This document shows positions 41,659 to 49,308 of a stretch of 64,000 bases of DNA, in pieces. Source of the stretch: Cellulomonas sp. RIT-PI-Y (GTDB lineage Bacteria; Actinomycetota; Actinomycetes; Actinomycetales; Cellulomonadaceae); contig NZ_JANZKP010000007.1 of NCBI RefSeq assembly GCF_025642745.1, forward strand, positions 1 through 64,000, given 5' to 3'. The notes under the pieces were generated by a model, which made no database searches, was not told the origin of the DNA, and saw only the letters and a list, made by a program, of their open reading frames with translations. A program made the translations under genes and the position numbers. Positions within the stretch are counted from its first letter, which is position 1, and the number at the start of each line of letters is the position of its first letter.

Positions 41659-41992
41659 GCTGCACCGCCGCGACTCCGGCGTCGGTCAGCAGGTACGGCA
41701 CCGGCTCGTCCCACGCACGAGCGACCACGGCGGCGTCCGCCAGACGGACCCGCAGCAGCACGAGCACCGCATCCAGGAACGCCAGGCCGCCAGGCTCGAT
41801 CACGCACCCGAGCGCCACACCGCGCCCGGACGCCGCGTCGTCGCGGTCCGTCTCGACCGCCGACACGGCCAGCAGAACGGCCCGAACATCGTCGCCGCCC
41901 GTGATCGCCTGGAAATTGCCGATCAGCCGGTCGCAATAGGCCCCGGCGTCGAACCAGGAATGCCGATCCGTGCAGTGCCGATAATGGACGTT
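41651..41992 (-). pseudogene. 3' part of a phage gene split by integration
   Basis: The frame is open from the attR core down to 41651. Residues encoded inside the phage begin CTDRHSWFDAGAYCDRLIGNF and end in TDAGVAAVQHA. No ATG, GTG or TTG precedes GTG 41866, so in the prophage at most a 71-residue fragment is made. With the 5' part at 33979-33911 it forms a continuous 130-codon gene in circular phage DNA. Cys/His residues near the junction (K-C-K, H-Y-R-H-C) could bind metal. Function unknown. Confidence 0.75.
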
Positions 41993-42001
41993 ATGTCAGA
42001 C
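41974..42001 (+). other. attR and regenerated dif-like Xer recombination site
   Basis: XerC-type arm AGTGCCGATAA, centre TGGACG, XerD-type arm TTATGTCAGAC. Against E. coli dif, each 11-base arm matches at 8 positions, including ATAA and TTATGT flanking the 6-base centre. The left side comes from the phage and the right arm from the chromosome, so a complete site is kept after integration. Confidence 0.75.
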
Positions 42002-42239
42002 TGTCGCCTGCGCGCTGCTTTGATCAGTACCCCTGAGGCACCCAGGTTCGTTGAGCCACCCCTTCTCCATGCGCACGTGAGCGGCTTCGACCAAGGCAGA
42101 CCATGGGGATCGCCGCCCTGCTGCCTCGACGCCCGGCTGCGGTGGGCCGCGAGCAGGCGCCGGTGCCGTAGCTCTGCCGTGCGGGTGTTTCCCCGATAGG
42201 CGCCGACCTTCCGACCTCACGCGTGACACCGTCTCGCGT

Positions 42240-42665
42240 GTGCAGCATCGCGGCGTCTACGGGATCTGGCTCGACAAAGGCGGCCGGATCCCCTTGATCC
42301 GGAAGTCCCGGGGACCGTACACAGGACTGCTCGATCTTCCGGGTGGCACTCCTGAGGTCGGTGAGACTCCGGAGCAGACGCTGCGGCGAGAGCTGATCGA
42401 GGAATGCGGAGTGACGGTGGCGCACGTGCCGTCGTGGCACGAGTTCGACCTCGTCGTCGTCCGCGACAGCTCGGGCGACCCGATCGGCTTCCGGCACTCC
42501 GGTCTCATCGCAGTCCTCGACGTATCGCAAGCCCCCTCCCCTGTCCATGACGTCGAAGACATCGCGATGGTCGAGCTGCATGGCCCGCGCTGGCTCGCTG
42601 CGGCGGAGTGCAGCGCACTGCTCGTCGAAGGTCTTACCCACCTGGGAGTGATGCTCGACGGCTGA
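42240..42665 (+). CDS. Nudix hydrolase
   Basis: 141 residues with a full Nudix box, GGTPEVGETPEQTLRRELIEECGV (split here over residues about 36-59: G-x5-E-x7-R-E-L-x-E-E-x-G). It hydrolyses nucleoside diphosphate-type substrates. The GTG start has no clear ribosome site. First chromosomal gene to the right of the prophage. Confidence 0.83.
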   Translation: MQHRGVYGIWLDKGGRIPLIRKSRGPYTGLLDLPGGTPEVGETPEQTLRRELIEECGVTVAHVPSWHEFDLVVVRDSSGDPIGFRHSGLIAVLDVSQAPSPVHDVEDIAMVELHGPRWLAAAECSALLVEGLTHLGVMLDG

Positions 42666-42993
42666 AGTCCGACGGCAGTGCCTCCTAGGCGGTCGTTCCG
42701 GGCGGATGATGCAACGTCGCTGAAGACCCTCTCACGACGAAGCACGACCAACCCTGATATGCAAGAGGTGCCAGTAATGGTCTGGACGCTGCTCTGATCC
42801 GCGGTCGGCCGAGGAACGCGTCGTGCGGCTCCGGTACCTCGCGGGCGATGCCAGCGTCGAACCGATCCTGCATCCAGGAGGTCGGCGCTCCCCAGCCGAC
42901 GGCCAGGTCCGTGCACAGCGGTGGCCCGCATTGCGGCGAGCACCGCCAACCTTGACTGGACCGGCTGGAGGATGAACGGTGCACGAGCACCGA
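42666..42993. other. 328-base gap without a recognised gene
   Basis: Between the Nudix gene and the convergent TetR gene. Only short, unbiased frames are present and no clear hairpin or promoter was found. Confidence 0.5.
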
Positions 42994-43701
42994 TCAGCCC
43001 GGCGGAGTGTCTGACGGGACGGGCGTCGCGAGGATGCCGTTGAGGATCACATTGATTCCCCACTCCGCACGCTCCTCATCGCCTCCGCTCAACAAGAGGT
43101 CCCGCATGCCGAGGATGGTCGGGTACACCGCCGGGTCCAGCGTGTCGTAGTACTCGTTGATCCGCTTGAGGTAGCCCGCCTCGACCTCGCCCCGGGCTGC
43201 GCGTTCGTCGTTGATGGTCTGCTCGGCGGCGGTCGCGCTCGTCCACACGCCGATGAGGTCCACTGCCCACGCCGCCGTGCGGCGGTCGATCCCGGACTCG
43301 AGCAGTGCGCTCAGCAGGTGTTCGGCCAGCCGGCTCACGTTCGTCGATATCGGGATGGCCCCGAGGGCCGCGACCGCGAGGCTTCGGTGACGGGTCAGCG
43401 CGGCGACCTGAGACCGGACCAGGGCGGTGACCTTCTCCTGCCAGCTGCCCTCCGTCGGGACGACAACGGCGGCGAGCTCGCTGTCGATCATGGCCGCGAG
43501 GAGGTCGTCCCGGTTGTCGACGTAGACGTACAGCGATGCGGCACCGGTGTCGAGCTCGCGCGCGACCCTGCGCATCGTGAGGGCGCTCAGGCCCTCGGAG
43601 TCGACGACACGGAGTCCCGCAGCCGCGATCGACTCCCTGCTCAGCGGCGGCTTGGCCGGCCGCCCACGACGGCTCACCGGTTGCGGTTCTCGACTGCGCA
43701 T
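42994..43701 (-). CDS. TetR-family regulator with TetR_C domain
   Basis: 235 residues. HTH: AAGLRVVDSEGLSALTMRRVARELDTGAASLYVYVDNRDDLL, the class that controls drug pumps; the C-terminal ligand domain matches TetR_C. It is divergent from an MFS exporter, with three CGAAC-N3-GTTCG palindromes in between. Start MRSREPQ chosen because the sites lie immediately upstream. Confidence 0.87.
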   Translation of the reverse strand: MRSREPQPVSRRGRPAKPPLSRESIAAAGLRVVDSEGLSALTMRRVARELDTGAASLYVYVDNRDDLLAAMIDSELAAVVVPTEGSWQEKVTALVRSQVAALTRHRSLAVAALGAIPISTNVSRLAEHLLSALLESGIDRRTAAWAVDLIGVWTSATAAEQTINDERAARGEVEAGYLKRINEYYDTLDPAVYPTILGMRDLLLSGGDEERAEWGINVILNGILATPVPSDTPPG

Positions 43702-43714
43702 GACGCGAGTGTAT

Positions 43715-43785
43715 CGAACGATGTTTGCCACGAACGACGTTCGACCGTATCGTCGACGAACATCGGTCGTGACGAACCGTGTTCG
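43715..43785. promoter_or_regulatory. Three tandem TetR operators
   Basis: CGAAC-GAT-GTTTG (43715-43727, one mismatch), CGAAC-GAC-GTTCG (43731-43743) and CGAAC-CGT-GTTCG (43773-43785), between the divergent TetR and MFS genes. Likely binding sites for the adjacent TetR protein. Confidence 0.7.
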
Positions 43786-43804
43786 TTCCAGGTCAGGAGC
43801 CCTC

Positions 43805-45220
43805 ATGCCCACCATCACTGCCACAACCCCGCGGGTCACCCCGCCGTTGCGGCGCACCCTCATCCTCATGGTCGTGCTCGTGGCCGACATCCTCGACCTC
43901 CTGGACGCCACGATCACGAACATCGCCGCCCCATCGATCTCCGCCGGACTCAGTGGCGGCCAGGGCCTGATCCAGTGGGCCGGCGCGAGCTACTCCCTGA
44001 CGCTCGGAGTGCTCCTCGTCGTGGGTGGCCGGCTAGGTGACCGCTTCGGACGCCGTCGGATGTTCCTCATCGGCCTGATCGGCTTCACGGTGGCATCCGC
44101 GGCGTGCGGGCTCGCCTTCGGGCCGATGATGTTCATCGTCAGCCGGCTCCTCCAGGGGACGTTCGGTGCCCTCCTCATCCCCCAGGGGTTCGGGCTGCTG
44201 CTCGCGGCCTACTCCAAGGAGGAGGTCGGCAAAGCCTTCAGCGCCTTCGGCCCGGTCATGGGTGTGGCCGCAGTCGGCGGCCCGATCCTCGCCGGGTTCG
44301 TCATCCAGGCCGACCTGTTCGGGCTGGGCTGGCGCCCGATGTTCTTGATCAACATCGTCATCGGGCTGCTCACGGTCGCCCTCGCCCTGACAGTCCTCCC
44401 GCAGGACGCCGGGGAGCGGTCCGTCGTGATCGATGGCGTCGGCGCCGGTTTGCTCGGTGTCGCGATGCTCGGGCTGCTCGGTGGTCTGATCCAGGGCTCG
44501 TCCTCCGGCTGGGGTGCGATGCCGTTCGCGTCCCTGGGCCTCGGAGTGATCGGGGCATTCCTGTTCGTCTGGCGCCAGCGAGTGGCGAAGGCTCCGATCA
44601 TCACTCCCTCACTGCTGAAGAACCGCGGCTTCGCCTCGGGTCTGCTCATGGGCGTGCTGTACTTCGCCGCTGTCTCGGGCGTGACCTACACGGTTTCCCT
44701 GTTCCTCCAAAGCGTGTTGCACTACGACGCCTTCAGGGCCTCGCTGGGGCTCGCGCCGGTCGCTATCGGTCTGATCATCGCGTCGATCGCCGGCGCTGTG
44801 GTCATGGCGAGGCTCGGTCGCACGCTGGTGCTGATCGGGCTCCTGCTCACACTGGCCGGAACAGCGTGGCTCGGCGTCCTCGTCCACCTGGCGGGCGCCG
44901 GCGTCGGCCTGTGGTCGCTCACCACTCCCCTGGTGGTCATCGGACTCGGCATGGGCGCGTGCTTCGGCACGATCTTCAGCTTCGCCCTCGGAGACGTCGA
45001 CCCTCACGAGACGGGCAGTGCGAGCGGATCGCTCAACGCCGTGCAGCAACTCTCCAACGCCGGTGGGAGCGCTGCGATCACGACGGTGTTCTTCGCGGGC
45101 TCCGGCGCAGCTTCGATCGGCGGCATGTCGGCCAGCGTCGCGGTCGTCGGCGCCATCGTGTTGCTCTGCTGCCTCCTCGTCCCGTTGCTCCCGCGGACGG
45201 CTCGGCCTCAGGAGCACTGA
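43805..45220 (+). CDS. MFS drug exporter (DHA2/EmrB-QacA type)
   Basis: 471 residues with 14 predicted helices. TM1 motif LDATITNIAAPSI (D1 motif LDxTVxNVAxP) and motif A GGRLGDRFGRRRMFLIG are clear. Expels hydrophobic or cationic toxicants with protons. AGGAG lies 5 bases before the ATG. The divergent TetR and its operators point to substrate-induced expression. Confidence 0.9.
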   Translation: MPTITATTPRVTPPLRRTLILMVVLVADILDLLDATITNIAAPSISAGLSGGQGLIQWAGASYSLTLGVLLVVGGRLGDRFGRRRMFLIGLIGFTVASAACGLAFGPMMFIVSRLLQGTFGALLIPQGFGLLLAAYSKEEVGKAFSAFGPVMGVAAVGGPILAGFVIQADLFGLGWRPMFLINIVIGLLTVALALTVLPQDAGERSVVIDGVGAGLLGVAMLGLLGGLIQGSSSGWGAMPFASLGLGVIGAFLFVWRQRVAKAPIITPSLLKNRGFASGLLMGVLYFAAVSGVTYTVSLFLQSVLHYDAFRASLGLAPVAIGLIIASIAGAVVMARLGRTLVLIGLLLTLAGTAWLGVLVHLAGAGVGLWSLTTPLVVIGLGMGACFGTIFSFALGDVDPHETGSASGSLNAVQQLSNAGGSAAITTVFFAGSGAASIGGMSASVAVVGAIVLLCCLLVPLLPRTARPQEH

Positions 45221-45820
45221 ATCGTCCCGGGTATCGGCCCGGCGGAGGATGCCGAGCAGGCTCCTCGAGGACGACCGGTGTCGATACCCGGCGACGCCGG
45301 TCGAACAGTGACCCGGGCAGGTCGGTGCGGTCCGAGACGAAAACGTCGACCGACGCCGACCCGTACACCACGACCTCGCCCATCAGGGATTCTCTCCTTC
45401 GGACGACTCCCGATCGGCCGTTCGATCAACCACGGTATTGGTCCGTCGACGGCATCACAGCGACGGCCGAGGTGGCCCTGCCGTGCTGAGCGGGGTCGGG
45501 GGGCCCGGCCCGTCTTGGTGCTGGCGATGAGCGATGAGCTGGCGCTCGGAGCGCGCTCAGCGGTGGGTCGTACCCAGGCGGAGGTGGCGCTCTCCGGGTG
45601 GGACGGGTCACGAGAGGCGACAGACTCAGGCGTCTGGTGGTGGCTCCGTTGCGCGACCAGGGCCGGGCGTGCGCGCGAGCGGCCGTGGCGGGTGAGTCCG
45701 GCGGACACCAGACCCCGTGGGTCGTGGTCGGACCCGAAAGACGGCTCTCGTGTACGGCCGACGGTGAGACGCATTCAGTGTGCGCCCCTGACCGGGCCGA
45801 AAACCCGGATCCGGAGTGTT
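45221..45820. other. 600-base region without a confident gene
   Basis: Frames here are short or low-complexity and lack ribosome sites. A minus-strand ATG at 45383 starts MGEVVVYGSASVDVF and fades into Arg/Pro-rich sequence within about 30 codons, so it may be a remnant of a lost gene. No tRNA or strong hairpin was found. Confidence 0.5.
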
Positions 45821-46717
45821 TCAGCCCGGTCCGTCGCTCGTCGCCGCCAGCAGCGGCACGAGGACGTCGCTGATCGGGGTGGGGATGCCCAGGGCCCGGC
45901 CCCGCCGTTGCACGACACCGTTGCGGATGTCCCACTCGAGGGGCCGTCCCTGGTCGCGGTCTGCCAGGATCGACGTCCCTCGGTCGGGCGGGGAGGCGCG
46001 GAACGACTCGAGGATCCGCTGCGGCTCGTCGTCGTCCAGCCGGGCTCCGTCGGCCCGGGCGATCACCAGGCACTCGGCGAGGTAGTCGAGCGTGAGGTCG
46101 CCGATGTCGTCCCGCGCGAACATGCCCGAGCGCCGGCCGGTCACCGCCATGAGTCCCGCAGCCGCGTTCTGCAGCAGCTTCCGCCAGGCGACGGTCGGGA
46201 AATCGTTCGAGATCTCCACCCGGCAGCGGGTCCCCCGCAAGGCATTCTCCACCGTCGCTCCGCCGGGGGTGTCCGGCACCGTGAGACGCGGGTCGGCGAG
46301 CAGGCGGACCGCGTCGTCGGCCTCTCGCACCGCCGGGAACCAGACGACGGCCGGCACGACCTCGCCGGCGGGGACGAGCGGAGCGACCTGCTCGCGCTGC
46401 TCGACGCCGTTCTGCAGCACGCACACCACGGTGCCCGGTCCGCACAGTGCCGCCAGCCAGTCGCCGGCCGCCGCGGTCTGGGTCGCCTTGACCGCGAGGA
46501 AGACCAGATCGGACATCGGCTGCACTCCCCCGGCGTCCGTGGCGACGGGTCCGGGCACAGCCACGGTTCCCCGCTCGGACCGGAGCCGCAGCTCCGCCCG
46601 CGCCGATCGTCCGGCGATGAACGGGGTCCGGCCCGCATCGTGCAGCAGGGCTGCCACGGTCGTTCCGATCGCGCCGGGGCCGATGACGGCGATCCGCGGC
46701 TCCGGTAGGGGCGTCAT
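45821..46717 (-). CDS. Ketopantoate reductase family oxidoreductase
   Basis: 298 residues. Rossmann motif IAVIGPGAIGTTVAALL binds NADP; VFLAVKATQT and LQNGVEQ are the family's conserved loops, with Asn in QNG and Lys in the NDFPTVAWRKLLQNAA segment as catalytic candidates. Likely reduces ketopantoate or a similar 2-keto acid. No pantothenate gene is adjacent, so panE is not assigned. Confidence 0.85.
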   Translation of the reverse strand: MTPLPEPRIAVIGPGAIGTTVAALLHDAGRTPFIAGRSARAELRLRSERGTVAVPGPVATDAGGVQPMSDLVFLAVKATQTAAAGDWLAALCGPGTVVCVLQNGVEQREQVAPLVPAGEVVPAVVWFPAVREADDAVRLLADPRLTVPDTPGGATVENALRGTRCRVEISNDFPTVAWRKLLQNAAAGLMAVTGRRSGMFARDDIGDLTLDYLAECLVIARADGARLDDDEPQRILESFRASPPDRGTSILADRDQGRPLEWDIRNGVVQRRGRALGIPTPISDVLVPLLAATSDGPG

Positions 46718-46737
46718 GCTGCTGACCCGACCTTCCT

Positions 46738-46774
46738 GTCCTGGCTGTCGCGAGACCGTCCTGGCTGTCGCGAG
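46738..46774. repeat. 17-bp direct repeat upstream of the reductase
   Basis: GTCCTGGCTGTCGCGAG occurs at 46738-46754 and 46758-46774, a 20-base period, starting 21 bases before the reductase ATG. Two turns of helix apart, it could be a double binding site. Confidence 0.6.
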
Positions 46775-46891
46775 GTCGTTGCGCGGGTCAGCGCACCGCC
46801 GGGAACGAGTTCGACGGGAGTCGCGCCGGTATGCGACTGGCCCGATCGGCAGCGTACCGACCGGGCGAGCGGTCCACGATCAGATCACCGC

Positions 46892-47107
46892 TCATTCACC
46901 AGGTGCGCGCGGCTCGACGTCGTCGGGATCCGGGCCCGGGCTCGACGTCGGATTCCGGGGCGTGTCACCGACTTCCTCGTCTTGGTCGTGCTCGTCGGAC
47001 GTGTTGATGTCGTCGGGGTTCGCTCCCGGGTTACCCCCCGGTGTCGACGCCGGGTCCGGGGATCCTTCAGGACGGTGCGGGTGCGGTACGGGGCTGGATG
47101 CGGTCAT
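46892..47107 (-). CDS. Small disordered acidic protein
   Basis: 71 residues rich in Pro, Asp, Glu and Gly (DDINTSDEHDQDEEVGD). AGGAG lies 9 bases before the ATG at 47107. No fold or family recognised; reminiscent of small stress-associated proteins in actinobacterial desaturase/SpoIIE clusters. Confidence 0.5.
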   Translation of the reverse strand: MTASSPVPHPHRPEGSPDPASTPGGNPGANPDDINTSDEHDQDEEVGDTPRNPTSSPGPDPDDVEPRAPGE

Positions 47108-47174
47108 GGCGATGGCTCCTCTCCGGCCGCTGGGGCCGGGACGGGTCGCGGATGGAGGAATGGACTGGATCACG

Positions 47175-48266
47175 TCACCGTGCCGAGCGGTACTCCGTGG
47201 CGAGAGGGCACTGGAAGGGATCGGTCGCGGAGAGTCCGACCGTGTTGAGGTGGCGGATGACGATCCCGTACGACGTGTGCAGGCTCGTCTCGGTGTAGGT
47301 GATCCCGTGCGCGGCGCAGAAGGCGCGCACGGTGGGCTGGATCTTGCGGAGGTTGGGGCGCGGCATGCTGGGGAACAGGTGGTGTTCGATCTGGTAGTTC
47401 AGGCCCCCCATGAACGTGTCGATCACACGGTTGCCCCGGACGTTGCGGCTCATGAGGACCTGTCGACGCAGGAAGTCGATCCGCGCGTCGCGCGGTACGA
47501 GCGGCATCCCCTTGTGGTTGGGGGCGAAGACGGCTCCCATGTACAGCCCGAACAGGCCGAGCTGGACGCCCAGGAACGCGGCGGCCATCCCGATCGGCAG
47601 GAGCCAGAACACCAGGGCGAGGTAGCCGCCGAGGCGCAATGTGATGAACGCGATCTCCACCGGCCGTCGCTTCACCGGCCCCCGCCCGAAGATCGTCTTG
47701 ACACCCGAGACGTGCAGGTTGAGCCCTTCGAGCAGGAGGACGGGGAAGAACAGCCAGCCCTGACGGCGGGTGAGCCAGCCCTTCAGACCGGTGCGAGCGG
47801 CCGGGAGGTCCTCGGTGTGGAAGACGATGACGTCGGTGGCGATGTCGGGGTCGGCGCCGACCTGGTTCGGTTTGGCGTGGTGCCGGGAGTGCTTGTGCTG
47901 CCACCACCCGTAGCTCATCCCTGCGTAGAGGTTCGCGATCACCAGGCTGGACCAGTCGTTCCACCGACCGGACTCGAAGATCTGCCGATGGGCGGCGTCA
48001 TGCCCCAGGAACATGACCTGACCGAGCAGCACCGCCAGCACCGCGGCCGTGAGCAGTTGCCACCAGGACGGCCCGAGGACGACGAACGCGGCGAACGTCC
48101 CTGCCAGCAGGGCGGTGAGCAGCACGAAACGGGTCCAGTAGTACCCGTAGCGGCGGCGCATCAGGCCGGACTGCTGCACGCTGTGGCTCAGTTCGGTGAA
48201 CTCGCTGACCTGCCGCTCGCGTGCCGGTCGGCGCGACGCGGCGGCGGCTGACGTGGGGGGCTCCAT
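47175..48266 (-). CDS. Fatty-acid desaturase
   Basis: 363 residues with four membrane helices and the three His boxes for the di-iron site: GHDAAH, HSRHH and QIEHHLFP. The QIEHH box and length fit the actinobacterial acyl-lipid/front-end desaturases of the DesA3/linoleoyl-CoA type. Acts on membrane lipid acyl chains, altering fluidity under cold or other stress. It is followed by a small gene and heads a same-strand cluster with LapA-like and phosphatase genes. Confidence 0.88.
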   Translation of the reverse strand: MEPPTSAAAASRRPARERQVSEFTELSHSVQQSGLMRRRYGYYWTRFVLLTALLAGTFAAFVVLGPSWWQLLTAAVLAVLLGQVMFLGHDAAHRQIFESGRWNDWSSLVIANLYAGMSYGWWQHKHSRHHAKPNQVGADPDIATDVIVFHTEDLPAARTGLKGWLTRRQGWLFFPVLLLEGLNLHVSGVKTIFGRGPVKRRPVEIAFITLRLGGYLALVFWLLPIGMAAAFLGVQLGLFGLYMGAVFAPNHKGMPLVPRDARIDFLRRQVLMSRNVRGNRVIDTFMGGLNYQIEHHLFPSMPRPNLRKIQPTVRAFCAAHGITYTETSLHTSYGIVIRHLNTVGLSATDPFQCPLATEYRSAR

Positions 48267-48272
48267 GGTGGC

Positions 48273-48737
48273 CTAGTCGAATCTGATCGTGGCGACCGTC
48301 GCATGGACGGCGGCGGACCGCTGTTGCTCGTGGGCGGTTCGGGCCTCGGCGGCGACCTCACGCTCGGCGCTGGCTCGCCGCAGTTCGGTCCCGAGGTCGA
48401 GCAGCATGGTGGACAGGGCGTCGGCGAGTCCGTCGCGCAGTTCCTCCAGCGTGGTGGACTCCACGAGCAGCCGCCGGTCGGAGACCGAGAGCCGGAGGTC
48501 GGGGCCGGTGCGGCCGGTCTGCTCCGTCAGGCGACGCGCGGTGTCGGGGTCCTCGATCCTGAGTCGTTCGGCGGGCGACACCTGCCGGGAGAAGACCAGC
48601 GGGACCGTGTAGGCGGCCGGCTCCTCCGGAGTGCCCAGCCGGGCGGGCAGCCCGGATTCGAGGACCGACATGAGGCGCAGATCGGTGGTGCGGTCTTCCG
48701 CGGGAGTGCGTGCGGGCGTGCGAATGAGAGCGGACAT
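48273..48737 (-). CDS. Hypothetical protein in the desaturase cluster
   Basis: 154 residues, helical and charged, with a central RIEDPDTARRLTEQTGR segment and a coiled-coil-like C-terminal part (RRASAEREVAAEARTAHEQQ). GAGGT lies upstream of the ATG at 48737. No known domain recognised. It ends 7 bases before the desaturase start on the same strand, so the two are probably co-expressed. Confidence 0.6.
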   Translation of the reverse strand: MSALIRTPARTPAEDRTTDLRLMSVLESGLPARLGTPEEPAAYTVPLVFSRQVSPAERLRIEDPDTARRLTEQTGRTGPDLRLSVSDRRLLVESTTLEELRDGLADALSTMLLDLGTELRRASAEREVAAEARTAHEQQRSAAVHATVATIRFD

Positions 48738-48795
48738 AACGGTCAACCTCTGTCTGTGGGAGTCCGGCACCTGCGTATGCGGCGCCGGGGGGCGC

Positions 48796-49200
48796 TCAGA
48801 GCGTCGAGCGAGACGGCGCTGCGGTGGGCCGGCGGCCGGCGCGAAGGCGGCGCCGGAGCTGACCGATGCGCAAGGCGCCGACGACCAGAGCGACGACACC
48901 GACACCCAGACCGGCGACGAGCAGGACCAGAGCCAGGGGCGCGGTCCCGGTCATCCCGAGGAAGGTCACGTCGACCGGCTCGGTGTTCTGGAGCATGAAC
49001 ACCACGAGCGCGACCAGGACGAGCGCGCCGACGCAGATGCCGACCCACGCCGATCCGGTCCGCGTGCGGGCGGGTCGGTCGAGACGGTCCTGACGGCCGG
49101 TGCCGGCCGAACCGCCGGGAGATGCCACCTCGGCGATCGGGTCCGCCGGGTCGTACCCGGTCTGACCGGGTTGACGAGTGGTGCGCGATGGGACGGGCAT
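48796..49200 (-). CDS. LapA-domain (DUF1049) membrane protein
   Basis: 134 residues. A disordered N-terminus of about 48 residues precedes two helices with the LapA pattern: ALVLVALVVFMLQNTEPVDVTFLG and LVLLVAGLGVGVVALVVGALR, then a basic tail. LapA/YciS proteins help lipid or envelope assembly in other bacteria. Confidence 0.82.
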   Translation of the reverse strand: MPVPSRTTRQPGQTGYDPADPIAEVASPGGSAGTGRQDRLDRPARTRTGSAWVGICVGALVLVALVVFMLQNTEPVDVTFLGMTGTAPLALVLLVAGLGVGVVALVVGALRIGQLRRRLRAGRRPTAAPSRSTL

Positions 49201-49308
49201 GATGCCCTCCTCTGCCGTGCCGGGACGCAGGTCGTCAGGTGACGGCCGTTGATCTCGGGGCTGGGACGATCGTACGCCTGTTCGGGTGAAAGCGACCTCT
49301 GAGGACCA

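Larger units (their letters stand above)
33911..41992 (-). mobile_element. Filamentous phage (inovirus-type) prophage integrated at a dif-like Xer site
   Basis: 8.06 kb bounded by an 18-bp direct repeat (33911-33928 and 41975-41992). Content on the minus strand: SSB, seven small genes, pVIII-like coat, hairpin, pIII-like spike, pVI-like and other small membrane proteins, Zot/pI ATPase, HUH replication initiator; one gene on the plus strand. No integrase, transposase, portal, terminase or secretin is present. Absence of a secretin fits a host without an outer membrane. The repeat is the XerC arm plus centre of a dif-like site, so host XerC/XerD would integrate it. Gene order follows Ff phages when circularised. 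Confidence 0.88.

Noticed and set aside
33911-41992. Plasmid-like integrative element (AICE/ICE) instead of a phage
   Set aside because: No integrase, no FtsK-type conjugation gene beyond the Zot ATPase, and the coat/spike/VII-IX order fits Ff phages better.
45208-45774. 188-codon minus-strand frame in the 600-base gap
   Set aside because: Low-complexity Arg/Pro/Ser sequence, no ribosome site, overlaps the end of the MFS gene.
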